From: Psettodes erumei
Taxonomy: Eukaryota > Chordata > Actinopteri > Pleuronectiformes > Psettodidae
NCBI GenBank assembly: GCA_016785225.1
Contig: JAFBJZ010000675.1
Span: 686,001 to 750,000 of the forward strand
Length of the DNA stretch: 64,000 nucleotides
Reading direction: 5' to 3'
Below are positions 1-11,600 of this stretch, one piece after another (within the stretch, counting starts at the first letter, position 1; each line of letters starts with the position of its first letter). The notes beneath the pieces were generated by a model. The model did no database searches, was not told the origin of the DNA, and was given only the letters and a program-made list of their open reading frames with translations. Position numbers and translations under genes: made by a program.

Positions 1-2250
1 CCATGCAGAAATCAATGCTGTCAGCACAATGGAGCATTAAAATAATCCCATCAATGAAGAAATATGAAACTTAAATCATGTATGAATCCCAAACGTCAGC
101 AGAAAAAAAGGATTCTCAGGTTCTCTCCTCTTCTTGCTTTTGAATATCTCTCCAACACTAGCCTGTGGAACATTGGATTTTTAATGAGAAAAAAAAGTTG
201 CCAGGATCTCTTATGTTTGTTGAAGTGGTATTGACCTCAACATACTGTATATTGAGCACATTTTACAGGTGGCCAAACCATGAAATATGAAACAACTTTT
301 CAAATACATTGGCAGTTTTGTACTGGAATTTCCTTTCACAGATCAACTGACATAAACATTGATACATTCGTAATAGGCTAAAACATATAAAATTAGCCAT
401 GCTGCTTCATTGGTTTGGCTCACTCTAAGAACAAAATTTTAATTTTAAACTTTATTCTGTAATTGGTCACAAATTAATAGACTCTGAGGTTTCATTTGAC
501 GTGGGGCTACACTTAATCGAGACAGACTGCCTGATGCAGCTGAGTGACACAGGTCAGAGGTCATTTCAGGTCTGCCTTTCAACTTGAAAACCTGCCCACA
601 GAGTTGTGACAGCAACACAAAACATGGAACCACGCACCTGGGATAGGTTCTGCTGTTTTATCTTCTCCTTTCATCTTACTCCACAGAGGTAAGAGGTCTG
701 GGATGGGTCGGTCACCAAACAGCAACCCTTGCTCAAAGACACTTCAGCAGGATGGGATGGATGCTTGTTGACACAGGGATTTGAACCCTTATCCCAACTA
801 GTTGCCACTACAAAATATCTTCCTAATCTACCATATACTAATCATTTCAGATTAAAAGTCAATCAATACCAAGTTATTCTTTTAACAAAAGTCTATGTTG
901 CTTGATTTTGTGATGTTGTTATAATTTGATTATCCAGTACTTGTTAAATCTCAGACGACAATGTTTCTTTGCTCTGAGTGACTCAATCTCACAACAGGAC
1001 ATCTGATAAAACTACTGAAGAAGCTTCACTTGACTCACAGCCTCATTCTTTGGAGGTTCAGTCAAACTAAAGTTTCTGTGAACGCTCAAACGGTAATTGA
1101 GATTAGCATGATGAAGTTGTCAGTAACACGTCTGTTTTGGCAGTATACTTTCTCTTTTCCTGAAGAAGGTATTTACTGTTGGAGCCTGTTTCCCACCTCA
1201 CATGCAGGAACTTCATATTTCATGCCTGCTTTTTCCATTCTCTTTCTCTCTGTCCTATCTGATTTCACCCTTCATGTGTCACTTTGTGTCTACTGCCCTC
1301 TAATTCTATTTCTGTACCTGTCTCCTTATAGTTCATCACTGTAAGTCCTTCTATGCCTGTCTCATATCTCATTGTCACTGTGTCTTTGTTTCAGTGACCT
1401 CTGGCACTTTCAGTTACCTTCTTCTCACTCTGCCTCTGTGTGTTGTGTGTGCATCATTCCGTCTGTTCATGTATCCATCTTTCCACGCCCTCTCTCCAAA
1501 CATGTGGCTTGTGGCCTTTCCTTGTCTTTGGCCAGAAAATTAAACTCTCAAGCAGATCATGTGTCCATTAATGGATAGAGCAGATGAGTGCTGCTGTAGG
1601 CTGAGACTGTTATAAGATCAGAAAGGCAAAAACATGACACATTATATTTCATTGAATGCTCCTCTTGATGCTGGCTCCTGCAGGTCTATGAAAGAACATT
1701 ATTATTTCTAAAGTTCTCAGAGCAGCTTTAAAAACGAATATAAATGGCATGTTTTACCACTCAGGTGTTAGTAACAATTCTCGCTGCATGTAAAGATGTC
1801 AGAAAAATCAGACATTCAATTTTTGGAGGTTTTGAGACGATATTTGATATTTAAGAAAGGTTTGAAGTATATCTTGGAGTGGATTATGTGCTTTGGTAAG
1901 CCACCTATCTGGAACCATACATCTGATTGAAAACTGACCACCACTGATTTTAACATCAAGACATGTTTCATTTCTTCAATAGTCAAGTAATTCAGATATA
2001 TCCACAGATCTTATGGACAAAGAGTCTGTCTTCAGTGTCCCGGGGCCCCTGGTTAGGCTACAGCACTGGAATTATGTTGTCTGTTTTTATATTTGGTGGT
2101 AAATTAAATGACTCAAGGAAAAAGACGGCGCTCATTTGTATTTACATGAATTAAATTTAAATGAATGTCGTGCTATGGGAATGCGTTGTACCACCTGTAG
2201 AGAGCAGCAATAGAAGCAGATGAGTGTAAACAGCCCCGTCTTTCTGTAGA
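1..2250. other. Upstream intergenic DNA
   Basis: AT-rich sequence without a coding exon that I can recognise on either strand. The open frames here (for example 1030-1344 and 1372-1578) are short, rich in Cys, Ser, Leu and Phe, and resemble nothing known. The only structured item is the SINE-like fragment near 700-806. Confidence 0.6.
700..806 (+). repeat. Old SINE-like (tRNA-derived) fragment
   Basis: The segment holds a CTTGCTCAAAGACACTTC stretch followed about 45 bases later by GGGATTTGAACCC, a pol III B-box-like sequence. This layout (gCTCAAgGACACTTc, then a GGATTTGAACC block) is one I recognise from many teleost tRNA-derived SINEs and their relics. It is degraded and no full element boundaries are visible. 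Family assignment is from memory. Confidence 0.45.
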
Positions 2251-2254
2251 GGAA

Positions 2255-2628
2255 GAAAGTGGGGACGTCACATGGAGAGATGCAACCAGCAGCAGCTGCT
2301 TCACCGTCTATCACACAACATAACTAGCAACCACGAGCTAACCTGGCTAACTAGCTACATGGGTCGCCTTTGATTCATCGTACATTCGGAATAGCAATTC
2401 TGAAGCACGCAAAGAGGAATACATTGACAGTGTAAAACGGGACACAGCAAATACGGTCACGGACAGTTGGCCTTTTCGTGTCTCCAGCTGGCAGGCTGTT
2501 TTGGCTAGCAAGCCAAGCCAGCGATAGCAAACTCTGCCTTGGCTAGCGTCAGGCTAGCCAGCTAGCTAGCTGGCTACTAACGTCGCTAAGGGTGGTTAGC
2601 TAGCTAGCGAGCTGTAGTAACTTGCGTC
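2255..2628 (+). promoter_or_regulatory. fmr1: Presumed fmr1 promoter and 5' UTR
   Basis: This stretch lies directly upstream of the fmr1 start codon. It is richer in CpG than the upstream DNA and has no TATA box at a convincing place. GACGTCACATG at 2264-2274 is a CRE-like site (7 of 8 bases of the CRE palindrome) overlapping an E-box-like CACATG. From about 2500 to 2612 the sequence is dominated by GCTAGC and GCTA units. There is no CGG repeat, although the mammalian FMR1 5' UTR has one. A short upstream frame, ATG at 2359 followed by three codons and a stop, would be in the leader if transcription starts before it. The start site itself cannot be read from sequence. Confidence 0.55.
2555..2576. 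repeat. 22-base perfect palindrome in fmr1 leader
   Basis: A perfect inverted repeat centred on GCTAGCTAGC (core GCCAGCTAGCTAGCTGGC at 2557-2574, extended by TA on both sides), ending 52 bases before the fmr1 ATG. Further GCTAGC units surround it (2503-2508, 2541-2546, 2552-2557, 2597-2608). In RNA it could fold on itself or dimerise. Confidence 0.8.
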
Positions 2629-2679
2629 ATGGATGAACTAGTCGTGGAAGTGAGGGGAACAAGTGGGGCCTTTTATAAG
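2629..2679 (+). CDS. fmr1: fmr1 coding exon 1
   Basis: Encodes MDELVVEVRGTSGAFYK, 17 residues as in human FMR1 exon 1 and beginning Agenet domain 1. The donor is AAG|GTAAGT and the intron phase is 0. Confidence 0.96.
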
Positions 2680-5649
2680 GTAAGTGAAAGTGTTTTACTG
2701 AGCTTTGTCATCTCACTCGTCGCTCCATGCACAAACGTAAGGCTAACTGACGTGAAACTGCCCTGCCAGACTAGCTAGGAAACATTTGTTTGCATCCGCG
2801 GGCCTCAGCGATTCTTTCCAGCCCTACCGGGACGTGGAGGCTGGGAATTCAGTAAACAAAGCTAACGCTAGACTGCTGCCGTAACCTCAGTGCTGCTAGC
2901 GGAATTAGTGAGTGATTGGCGACAATGTCGGTGCTAAATTAATGCAACGGCAGCAGTGTTGATAATGTTAACGTGATTGCAATCCTCTATAGTCTGCAAA
3001 TTGATGGGCAGTGTGGTGGACAGACAGACAGAGATATACAAGTGGCCAAATTCGGTCACGGATTTTTCACATTATCTTAATTTGAGTAAATGTGGGTGTT
3101 GTTTTCTATCACATGCATGTTTCCCCCAAGCGGGCAGGTAAATTTAGTTTTATCGGGGCTGGTGACATTCTGGTGGTTATTCTTCAGAAAAGATTCATCA
3201 GGTAGGATGAGCGGAATTTCGGATGCCGAGCATTTGGGTCTTTGGTCGTATTTAACGCCACATACTGAGGAGAGTAAGTTAAGAGCGTGTCTCTTGCAAT
3301 AGATACTTGGGCAGATGCAGGTGTTGACCCCATGCCCTGTGTTTTCCATTCGTGGAAGAGGCACCTCACGTCATTTTTAGGTAATTATCATAAAAGAAGT
3401 TCTGCTGTGGGTTGAAAACCAACACAAAAAGGGAATTCGACGCGGTAAAACGAAACAGAAACTTGCACGCGTTATCAGAGGCTGTATATGTCACAGCTGT
3501 GGCCAGGCGCCTGCTGCGTGATGACGTGCGAAACAGGTGGCTTATTATGTGGCGTGACGCCCCACATACTTGCAGAAATGTACAACTGATGAAAAGCCCC
3601 CCCCCAAAAAAAAAAAAATAAAACAAAATTTAAAAATTGATGCAATATCTATTCTCTATTTTTGCAATATCTATTTTGCTGACCGGAAGTCAGGCAAGCA
3701 ATGTACAGGTACATGCTTCTTTCCCTTAAAAAGTTTTTTCCTGATTGTTTGAGGGTTTCAGGGTCTGTTAGCTTCACAGGCTAACGCTAGGCTAGGCTCA
3801 CTATCTCTTTTCCTCCAAGGCATCGCATGTTCCACTTGTAGTACTTGACACACATGTGTGGATGTAGACTGTGTGTAGAGCCACAGAGAGAGTGAGCCTA
3901 AAGGCCAAAGAAGGAGACAATTTAGACTACTTGGTGAAAAACACCTTTGGGCTTGGGTTGCTGAATTGCAGCCCTTTTACATGCTTGATGCCAGTGTCAA
4001 GCATTGATTATTTATACAGGTACAAGTGAAGTGCCCGTTCAAAATGCACCTGTTGTTCGGGGCCGATCGCTCGGCCTCCGCTGATCCAGTCTGCAGCTGT
4101 CTTGAGAGCATCATCCAAACACCCTCATGGCAGTTATCTATTAGAGAAACGTACCTATAGTATGGTATACATTGCTCTGGGTTTAGAAATTTTGCATGTT
4201 CTCAAGATATTCTCTCAGATTTGGACTGTGCCCTCAGATTCATGCCCTGAACCAACTTGGTTTGCGAGTGAAAAGCAATGTAAATGCAGCATTACACAAT
4301 GAAAACAGTGCTGTAAATTGTCCAGGTGTTGCACTGCCCTCTGCCCCTTTCTTCAAGTCAACAAACAGAAAGGCAAAGCTTCCTTAAAATCACTTATGCA
4401 AAAAAAAAAAAACAAACAACTTAAGTGGACTCTGCACTTCCTCTACTCCCCAAAAATTCACCGAACAAGTTAAAAGTCGATCAGATGAGCATTTGTTGAG
4501 AAGAACAAAATGCAGACAAACAGACTGATGACGAGTCCTGCACTTATAGTTAGCAGTCAAATCCTGTTGTCTTTTTTATTGTAATTTTTGTCATTCCACT
4601 CTGTGATTCTCATAGGCCTTTGTGAAGGATGTTCACGAAGGATCTGTCACTGTGGCATTTGAGAACAAGTGAGTAATGCACATGCACAACAAATTATAAC
4701 ATACTCTGAACTCTCATCTTTGCTGGAATTCATGCTTCTTTTTTTATTTGTCTTTGTGTCCCAGCTGGCAGCCGGAGCGTCAGATCCCGTTTCAGGATGT
4801 GCGATTTCCTCCTCCAACAGGGTTCTGCAAGGAGATAAATGAGAGCGATGAGGTTGAGGTGGGAGTTAGTAAATACCTTCAGACATTGTTTAAAAAAAAT
4901 AACATTATCGCCAAATACAGTTGATTTGGAACAAATTTGATGCAGTTAGAGTGCAAAGGAAGAAGGACCCCAAGAGGTATTTCAAGCTAGTTGTTTTCAG
5001 ATTAAAAATAACAAAAACAACAAAAAGCTGCAATTGCTTAGAAGGTGTGGATCAATTGCGAGGTTCACATGGAGTCAGTGTTCTCACAAAAAGTTATTGA
5101 TGCTGTTTTCTTGCTGCAGGTGACATCGTTCACTGCAGGTTTGAGTAAACATGAACCTAACATGGTGAGGAGAGGCAAACTGTCACGGGAGAATGCAGAA
5201 GCAATACTGCAGTTCAAAGAAAGCAATAAACAGCGTGTAGTCTGCAGCTCCAATTTACTTTATGTTTTGAGTTTCACCTGGACCTTCACAGTAGTCCTAT
5301 TTTCTTTGTCTATTTGTACTATTCTTTCAGTCTTTTGTTTTGTAGGAACAACAAAATAAATGAAAACCAAATAATCTTTGTGGTGTCCTGATGTCATACC
5401 ACAGGACAACTTGAAAAAAATTTAAATTTGTTCCCCCCAAAATCACATAATGCATAATAAATGTGTCTTCTGTTGTTTTTTTTTCTGATTCTGAGTATGG
5501 GGATTTCCTACTGTGAAGTTGGAAGCAAGTTTCAGTTTATCTCTGCATTAAATCGGTTTATTGACTTGTCCTGACCCTTTGCCTCAGTTTTCCTTTAATT
5601 CCTTTAATCCTCTCTACTTCCTGTAATGAGGGGAAAGTTTTGAGAAATG

Positions 5650-5696
<47 letters not shown>

Positions 5697-8600
5697 GCCA
5701 GGTGTATTCCAGGGCTAATGACAAGGAGCCGTGTGGGTGGTGGCTGGCCAAGGTTCGCATGGTCAAAGGAGAGGTAGGGCTCAGCACTCTCATCATGCAG
5801 AAACATTTTTCACGTGACTTGAAGTGGCTCGGCGTTGATGATAATCTAATAAGCACACGGTCAATTCTGTTACATTGATGGTCGGACATTATTAAACAAG
5901 TGGCAGATTGAGTTCAGGCATTTAACACTTGAGTTTCCTATTTACTTCTATTCCCCACTCGTCCTCGCTCTCTGTCTCTCCCTTTTCCTCCCTCCTTCAC
6001 CCACATTCTTTCCAGAAAAGTTAAACCCCGTTATTAAAACTGATTTTATATATGGTTTGGGATTATTTTTGCCCAAACATGCAGAGCTGGCTTGCTCTGA
6101 CGCTGTCTTTGTCCGCCTACGTCCGTAGTTCTACGTAATAGAGTACGCCGCGTGTGACGCCACATTAAATGAGATCGTGACACTGGAGAGGCTACGGCCA
6201 GTCAACCCCAATAAAGCGGCCACAAAAACCACCTTCATCAAGATCAGACTGGATGTACCCGAGGATCTACGGCAGATGTAAGTTTGACACAAGGACAGTC
6301 ACTGTTCTGTCCGCCACATATATATCGTAATGTTTTAGTTTGATCAAGCAACTTGAGTAGGTTGAGTGGTAAAGAACTATCTATCTAAAAGTAACATTGG
6401 CTACTGCTGCACACGTGTTCAGACACTGATCACTGCTGCGCTGAGAGCTAATGCTCTGTACTCAGTGTGCAAGTAGAAGCTTCCAAAGACTGCGCTTCAA
6501 GACCTGGTGTGGAACAACACAACTTTAAAACAGGCTGTTGATCTGCAGCCACATCTGTCAGGGGAGCACAGTAAACCACCTGTGTTATACGCCATTAATG
6601 CACGCACACGTCCCTGTATAAACAGTACTGATTACTGCCTTTTTTTAGGGTCGGGAATTGACACGATATGAATTTGTGTAACTGTTTTGACAGGTGCTCA
6701 AAGGAGTCAGCGCACAAAGACTTCAAGAAGGCCGTGGGAGCATTCAGCGTCACCTACGACTCCGAGAAAAAGCAGCTGGTCATCTTGGTACGTGAGCCCC
6801 GCGTAACACGACGTCGATTACGCGCCGTTTTGTCGATGACCGCCGTCATAACATCTTCCGCGTTTCGATGCCCCGTCTGATTTGATTTTCGCAGTCGGTG
6901 AATGAGGTCACAACCAAGCGGGCCAACATGATGAGCGACATGCACTTCAGGAGCCTCCGCACCAAACTGTCTCTCATCCTGAGGAACGAAGAGGCCAGCA
7001 GACAGCTGGAGGTAACCACACGCAAACCACTTACGGACCACTACAGTTTCAAATATATACGCGAGCTCACGCGCATTATAATTTGATCAATTTGCAGTTG
7101 TCCGAGTTATTAGGGGACTTGTCCCTAAAAGTCCCATGACTCCTTCATGCTCTGATTTGGCACTGATTAATGTTTGTGCGTCTCCAGAGTTCCAGACAGC
7201 TTGCGTCACGGTTTCACGAACAGTTCGCGGTCCGTGATGATTTAATGGGTCTGGCCATCGGGACTCACGGGGCCAACATCCAGCAAGCTCGCAAAGTGCC
7301 CGGAGTCACCAACATAGACCTGGACGAGGAAACGTGCACCTTTCACATATACGGAGAGGTAGGAGGGCTCGACCGACACGTCGGTCGTCTGGAAGAGAAG
7401 CTTCCTGTTGTCTTTACTTGGATGTTAAAGATTAACTTGAGTGAGGTGATGACGTGACCTGATGCAGTATGTGTGCTCTGTGCTTGTTTGCCTAAGGACC
7501 AGGACGCTGTCCGCATCGCCAGGAGCTTCCTGGAGTTCTCCGAAGATGTCATCAAAGTTCCCCGCAACTTAGTAGGTGAGAACATCACTCGGCCGACACC
7601 AGTGCGATCACTCTCGCGGTAACTTAAATTTGTTCAGCGGATTAGCTGCACAGTTAAACTCCAGAGTCCCAGCGAGACTGTGAGCGATGCCGTTTCCGCC
7701 CTCACAGGGAAGGTGATCGGCAAGAACGGCAAACTGATCCAGGAAGTGGTGGATAAGTCGGGCGTGGTGCGGGTTCGCATCGAGCCCGAAAACGACAAAA
7801 AGCCCGCGGTGGCCGCAGCAGCAGCAGCAGCAGCAGACGAGGTCAGCGGGAAAGAAAGATTGGTTTGATCTGAAGTAAATTATAAAATATTAGATGCAAG
7901 TTAACAATTGCTGGAAATGTCCATCGCTCTCTCGCTGTGTCGCAGGGAATGGTGCCATTTGTGTTTGTGGGGACCAAGGAAAGCATCTCCAATGCGACAG
8001 TACTGCTGGACTACCATCTCAACTACCTTAAGGTTTCTGTACTCACCACCCACAACATCTTGCATCAGATATTTAAAATGGCAGAAATACAATATTCACA
8101 TTATTTACACTATACTTTTCAAAATGTTAAGTGCAAATTCATGATTTAATTCACGTGTTTATTTTCAGTTAAGTGTATCGGAGGACACTGGGCTTTTGGA
8201 CTTTTGTAGTTGTAAACATTGCATCCTGGTTTCAGGACCCTGGGCAATTGCTTATTCCTGTCCCCCCCTGAATATTCCAATTGTCTGTGTCCACAGGAGG
8301 TGGATCAGCTTCGCCTGGAGCGTCTTCAAATTGATGAGCAGCTGAGACAGATAGGAGGGGGAGGCGGAGGGGGAGGGACGGGACCACGAAACCCTAAAGA
8401 CAAAACCTACGTGTTTGACAACGGAATGGGGCTGGGGATGGGAAGAGGAGCAGGCGGAGGAGGGAAACCTTATTCGGGAGGAGGAGGAAGAGGAGGACGA
8501 GGGCGAAGAGGAGGTGGTGCAGCTTTTGCCTCAGGTGTGATTAAAATTCCGTCATGCTAATAAACCCTTCACCGTAAAAAAAAAAAAAAAAAAAATTCGG

Positions 8601-11600
8601 CCAATGTGGAAATGCCTCTAATCTGTATTCTATTGAATGACCATCAGGAGGCGACTCCACTGGTTGGTTTGTGTAGAAGTCTATGACAAAATGAACTTAC
8701 TTCTCACTGGATTTATGATTTCAGTAAACATTTTCATCCTGAGTTTATGTATCAATCAAGAGTTTCAACTCTTCTTCAATACAACATGATGTTTTACTGT
8801 CCCATTTAGAAGAAAACAGACAATATAACAGGGGTCTGGCTACAGTGTGATTGACAGGTAGTACGGTGACCCCCCCCCAATTACATAGTCCATATTGTTC
8901 TCAGCAGTCAGATCCAACTCTCACTGCGCTGTATTATTGTCTGGTGTGAAACCAGACATCAACAAACCAAGATGTCTGCGGCCAAATAACCAAATTCGCC
9001 GCTAGCTACTAGCGAGGTCCGATGTTTTTCAATGGTGTCTGCAATTGACAACAAAAAATTCTGCTCAGTTCACGTTTAAATCTGTTATAATCAAAGCACC
9101 TTTCTGTGTTCGTACACACAAGGGAAACTGAATTACGTGAAGCTTAAATATAAACTGCTCATCTCACACGTTTGCCTCCTGCAGTGAGCTCTATGCGCTT
9201 TCATAGGTTTGGATATGAAGGCCACAGTGACTAAGCAAAAGAGATGAATATCTGCCACAGACTGAGGTTATTATTACTTCACTTTTCATGCATCCCTCTC
9301 CCAGGGTGACATAAGGTTTAGATTTCCATCACTTTAATGGGAAGTACATGAAACATGCAGCCAGCACAATGCCCCAAGTGCTGACTGAGAGACTCCTCCC
9401 CACACGACAACTGCTGTTAATGCCGCGCTTTCTTTCTGAGGCAGTCTAATCTCTGTCCATCAGGAACCAACTCAGAGGCATCCAACGCTTCAGAGACCGA
9501 GTCAGACCACAGAGAGGAGCTCAGCGATTGGTCGCTGGCCCCCACCGAGGAGCTGATGACAGGAGGCGGAACCCTGCCCCGACGGACGGATGGGAGGAAG
9601 AGAGCAGGGGGCGGAGGGCCGAGGGGACGAGGCGGGAGAGGAAGAGGAGGAGGAGGGTATAAAGGTGGGCAGTAATTATCATTGACTGTCATTGCTATTT
9701 TGTAGCGATGGGGATTTTGCTCTGGGGGATTTATAGAGACGAGTCAAACATTTCCAAAGGAAAAGCCTGACAAACTTTTCCTTAACTATTTTCTTCTTCT
9801 TATTATTACACCATTTGACTGGAGACAAAGCTAATTTTGTGCTAATCAGTGTGGCAAATGGAAATAAATTCGCGATGCAGTTCATCAAATCGTAGCCTGA
9901 AGAATAGACACGAATCGAATAATGACTTCTCTGTGGATTCCCTGCACTGATAAATTGTAATTATGAGTGTTTTGCTTTCCAACGAGATCAGATCCACATT
10001 TACGTCGAAAAAAAAAAAAAAGAATTTCCTCTGGTGGAATAAATCTAATTATGACGCACATAAATTTAACCCTGCCGTGGAGCGGCTCGCTGCAGACGTG
10101 TCGGGACATGTGAGGGTCCCGGCTGCGTGACAGTGATATAGTCATTGAGTTTTAAATGCCGAATAAATTTGTCACTCGTTTTCACCTTCCTGTGAAGCGG
10201 TGAGAACGAGGATGAAACCTCTGAGCTGAGACTCTGGATGTTTTTTTTTTTAAACTTGGTTTAGGTGATGACATGCAGTGGATGGAGCCGAGGCCTCGTC
10301 ACATCAGAGACCCCAAGACAAGAGTGCAGGAAGACACCCTACAGGTAACACACACACACACACACATCATATCATCAACGCATGTATCTTCTTTGTTGTG
10401 TCCTTGAGCCTAAAAATTCTGTGTAAACTCATTGTGAGAACAGCAGGCTTCACCATCTGTCTTCGATGAACTTTTAAAGACCAGTGACATCATCCTCAGC
10501 ATCTTATTACTGATTTGATCCCATCTGGTATCACAATGGATGGCTACTGGAGTAAATCCCTGCCGTGACCCTTGATTGTCCCGTCAGCTTAGCAGCCGCA
10601 GCGAGGTGGCTCCGCTCAGCTTTGGACTGGTCCACATGCTGCAGCGGAGCGGATGAGGCTGTGGCGGGCGTGGCCGTTCTCTTCCTTATTGGCTTTGGGG
10701 CGAGTTCGCACGTCAGCGACTCCAGCCAAACTTGTTATCTGACCTACGTGTGTTCCAAACGCGTCAGTCAGCTTTTAACCCCGAACGCCAGCGAGAAAGT
10801 GCGTCCGTGCAGCATCTGTCACAGGCACTGGTCACAAAGCGCTTCACCGTCAAAGAGATGAGAGAGAATCACATTAACACATCAAGGATGAAATATACAG
10901 ACAAGGAGCAGCTGTACACGAAGACGTAGTTAGTTTATCAAGCTAGTTGGCTACAGTCAAAGTGGCAACCTGCCGAGACGTCGTACGTTTCTTCAGCTGG
11001 TGAACTGCCATGCTGAAGCCTTGAGTTTGGTTATTTGGCCACAGCCATCTTGGCTTTTTTGAAACTGGACAATACCATATTTGGACATCAGGGTGGAACT
11101 GCAGCGGAGTGAGGGTTGGATCTGACTTCTGAGAACGGTATGGACTATGTGATTGGTGGGTCGCCGCGCTACCTGTCAATCACACTGTAGCCACGCCCCC
11201 AAACGCCCTCTGTCATGTTTCCTCTAAATGGGACAGTAAAACATCATGTTGTATTGAAGAAGAGTTGAAACTAGTGATTCATACATAAACTCAGTATAAA
11301 AATGTTTACTGAAGTCATAAATCCAGTGAGAAGTAAGCTCATTTTCTCAAAGACTTCTACACAAACCAACCAGTGAAGTCGCCCCCTGTTGGTCATTCAA
11401 TACAATACAGATTAGAGGCACTTCCACATTGGCCGAATTTTTCAGACCAGGAGTCAAATCATCAGCGATGATACACTTTTCCCTTCCCGCTGAACCTTCA
11501 CGCTGTGGGACCGCGCTCTACCCGATTCCTCTTTCCCCACAGATCCGCGTGGATGGCAACGAGCGTAGCGTGCAGCACTCGTCAGGGGGGCGAGGAGGAG

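Noticed and set aside
5045..5359. 104-codon frame in fmr1 intron 3
   Set aside because: It lies between exons 3 and 4, which join in frame without it, and the sequence is unlike FMRP.
8219..8560. 113-codon frame taken as a single-exon gene
   Set aside because: Its middle is fmr1 exon 12; the N-terminal part is intron 11 and the tail is intron 12.
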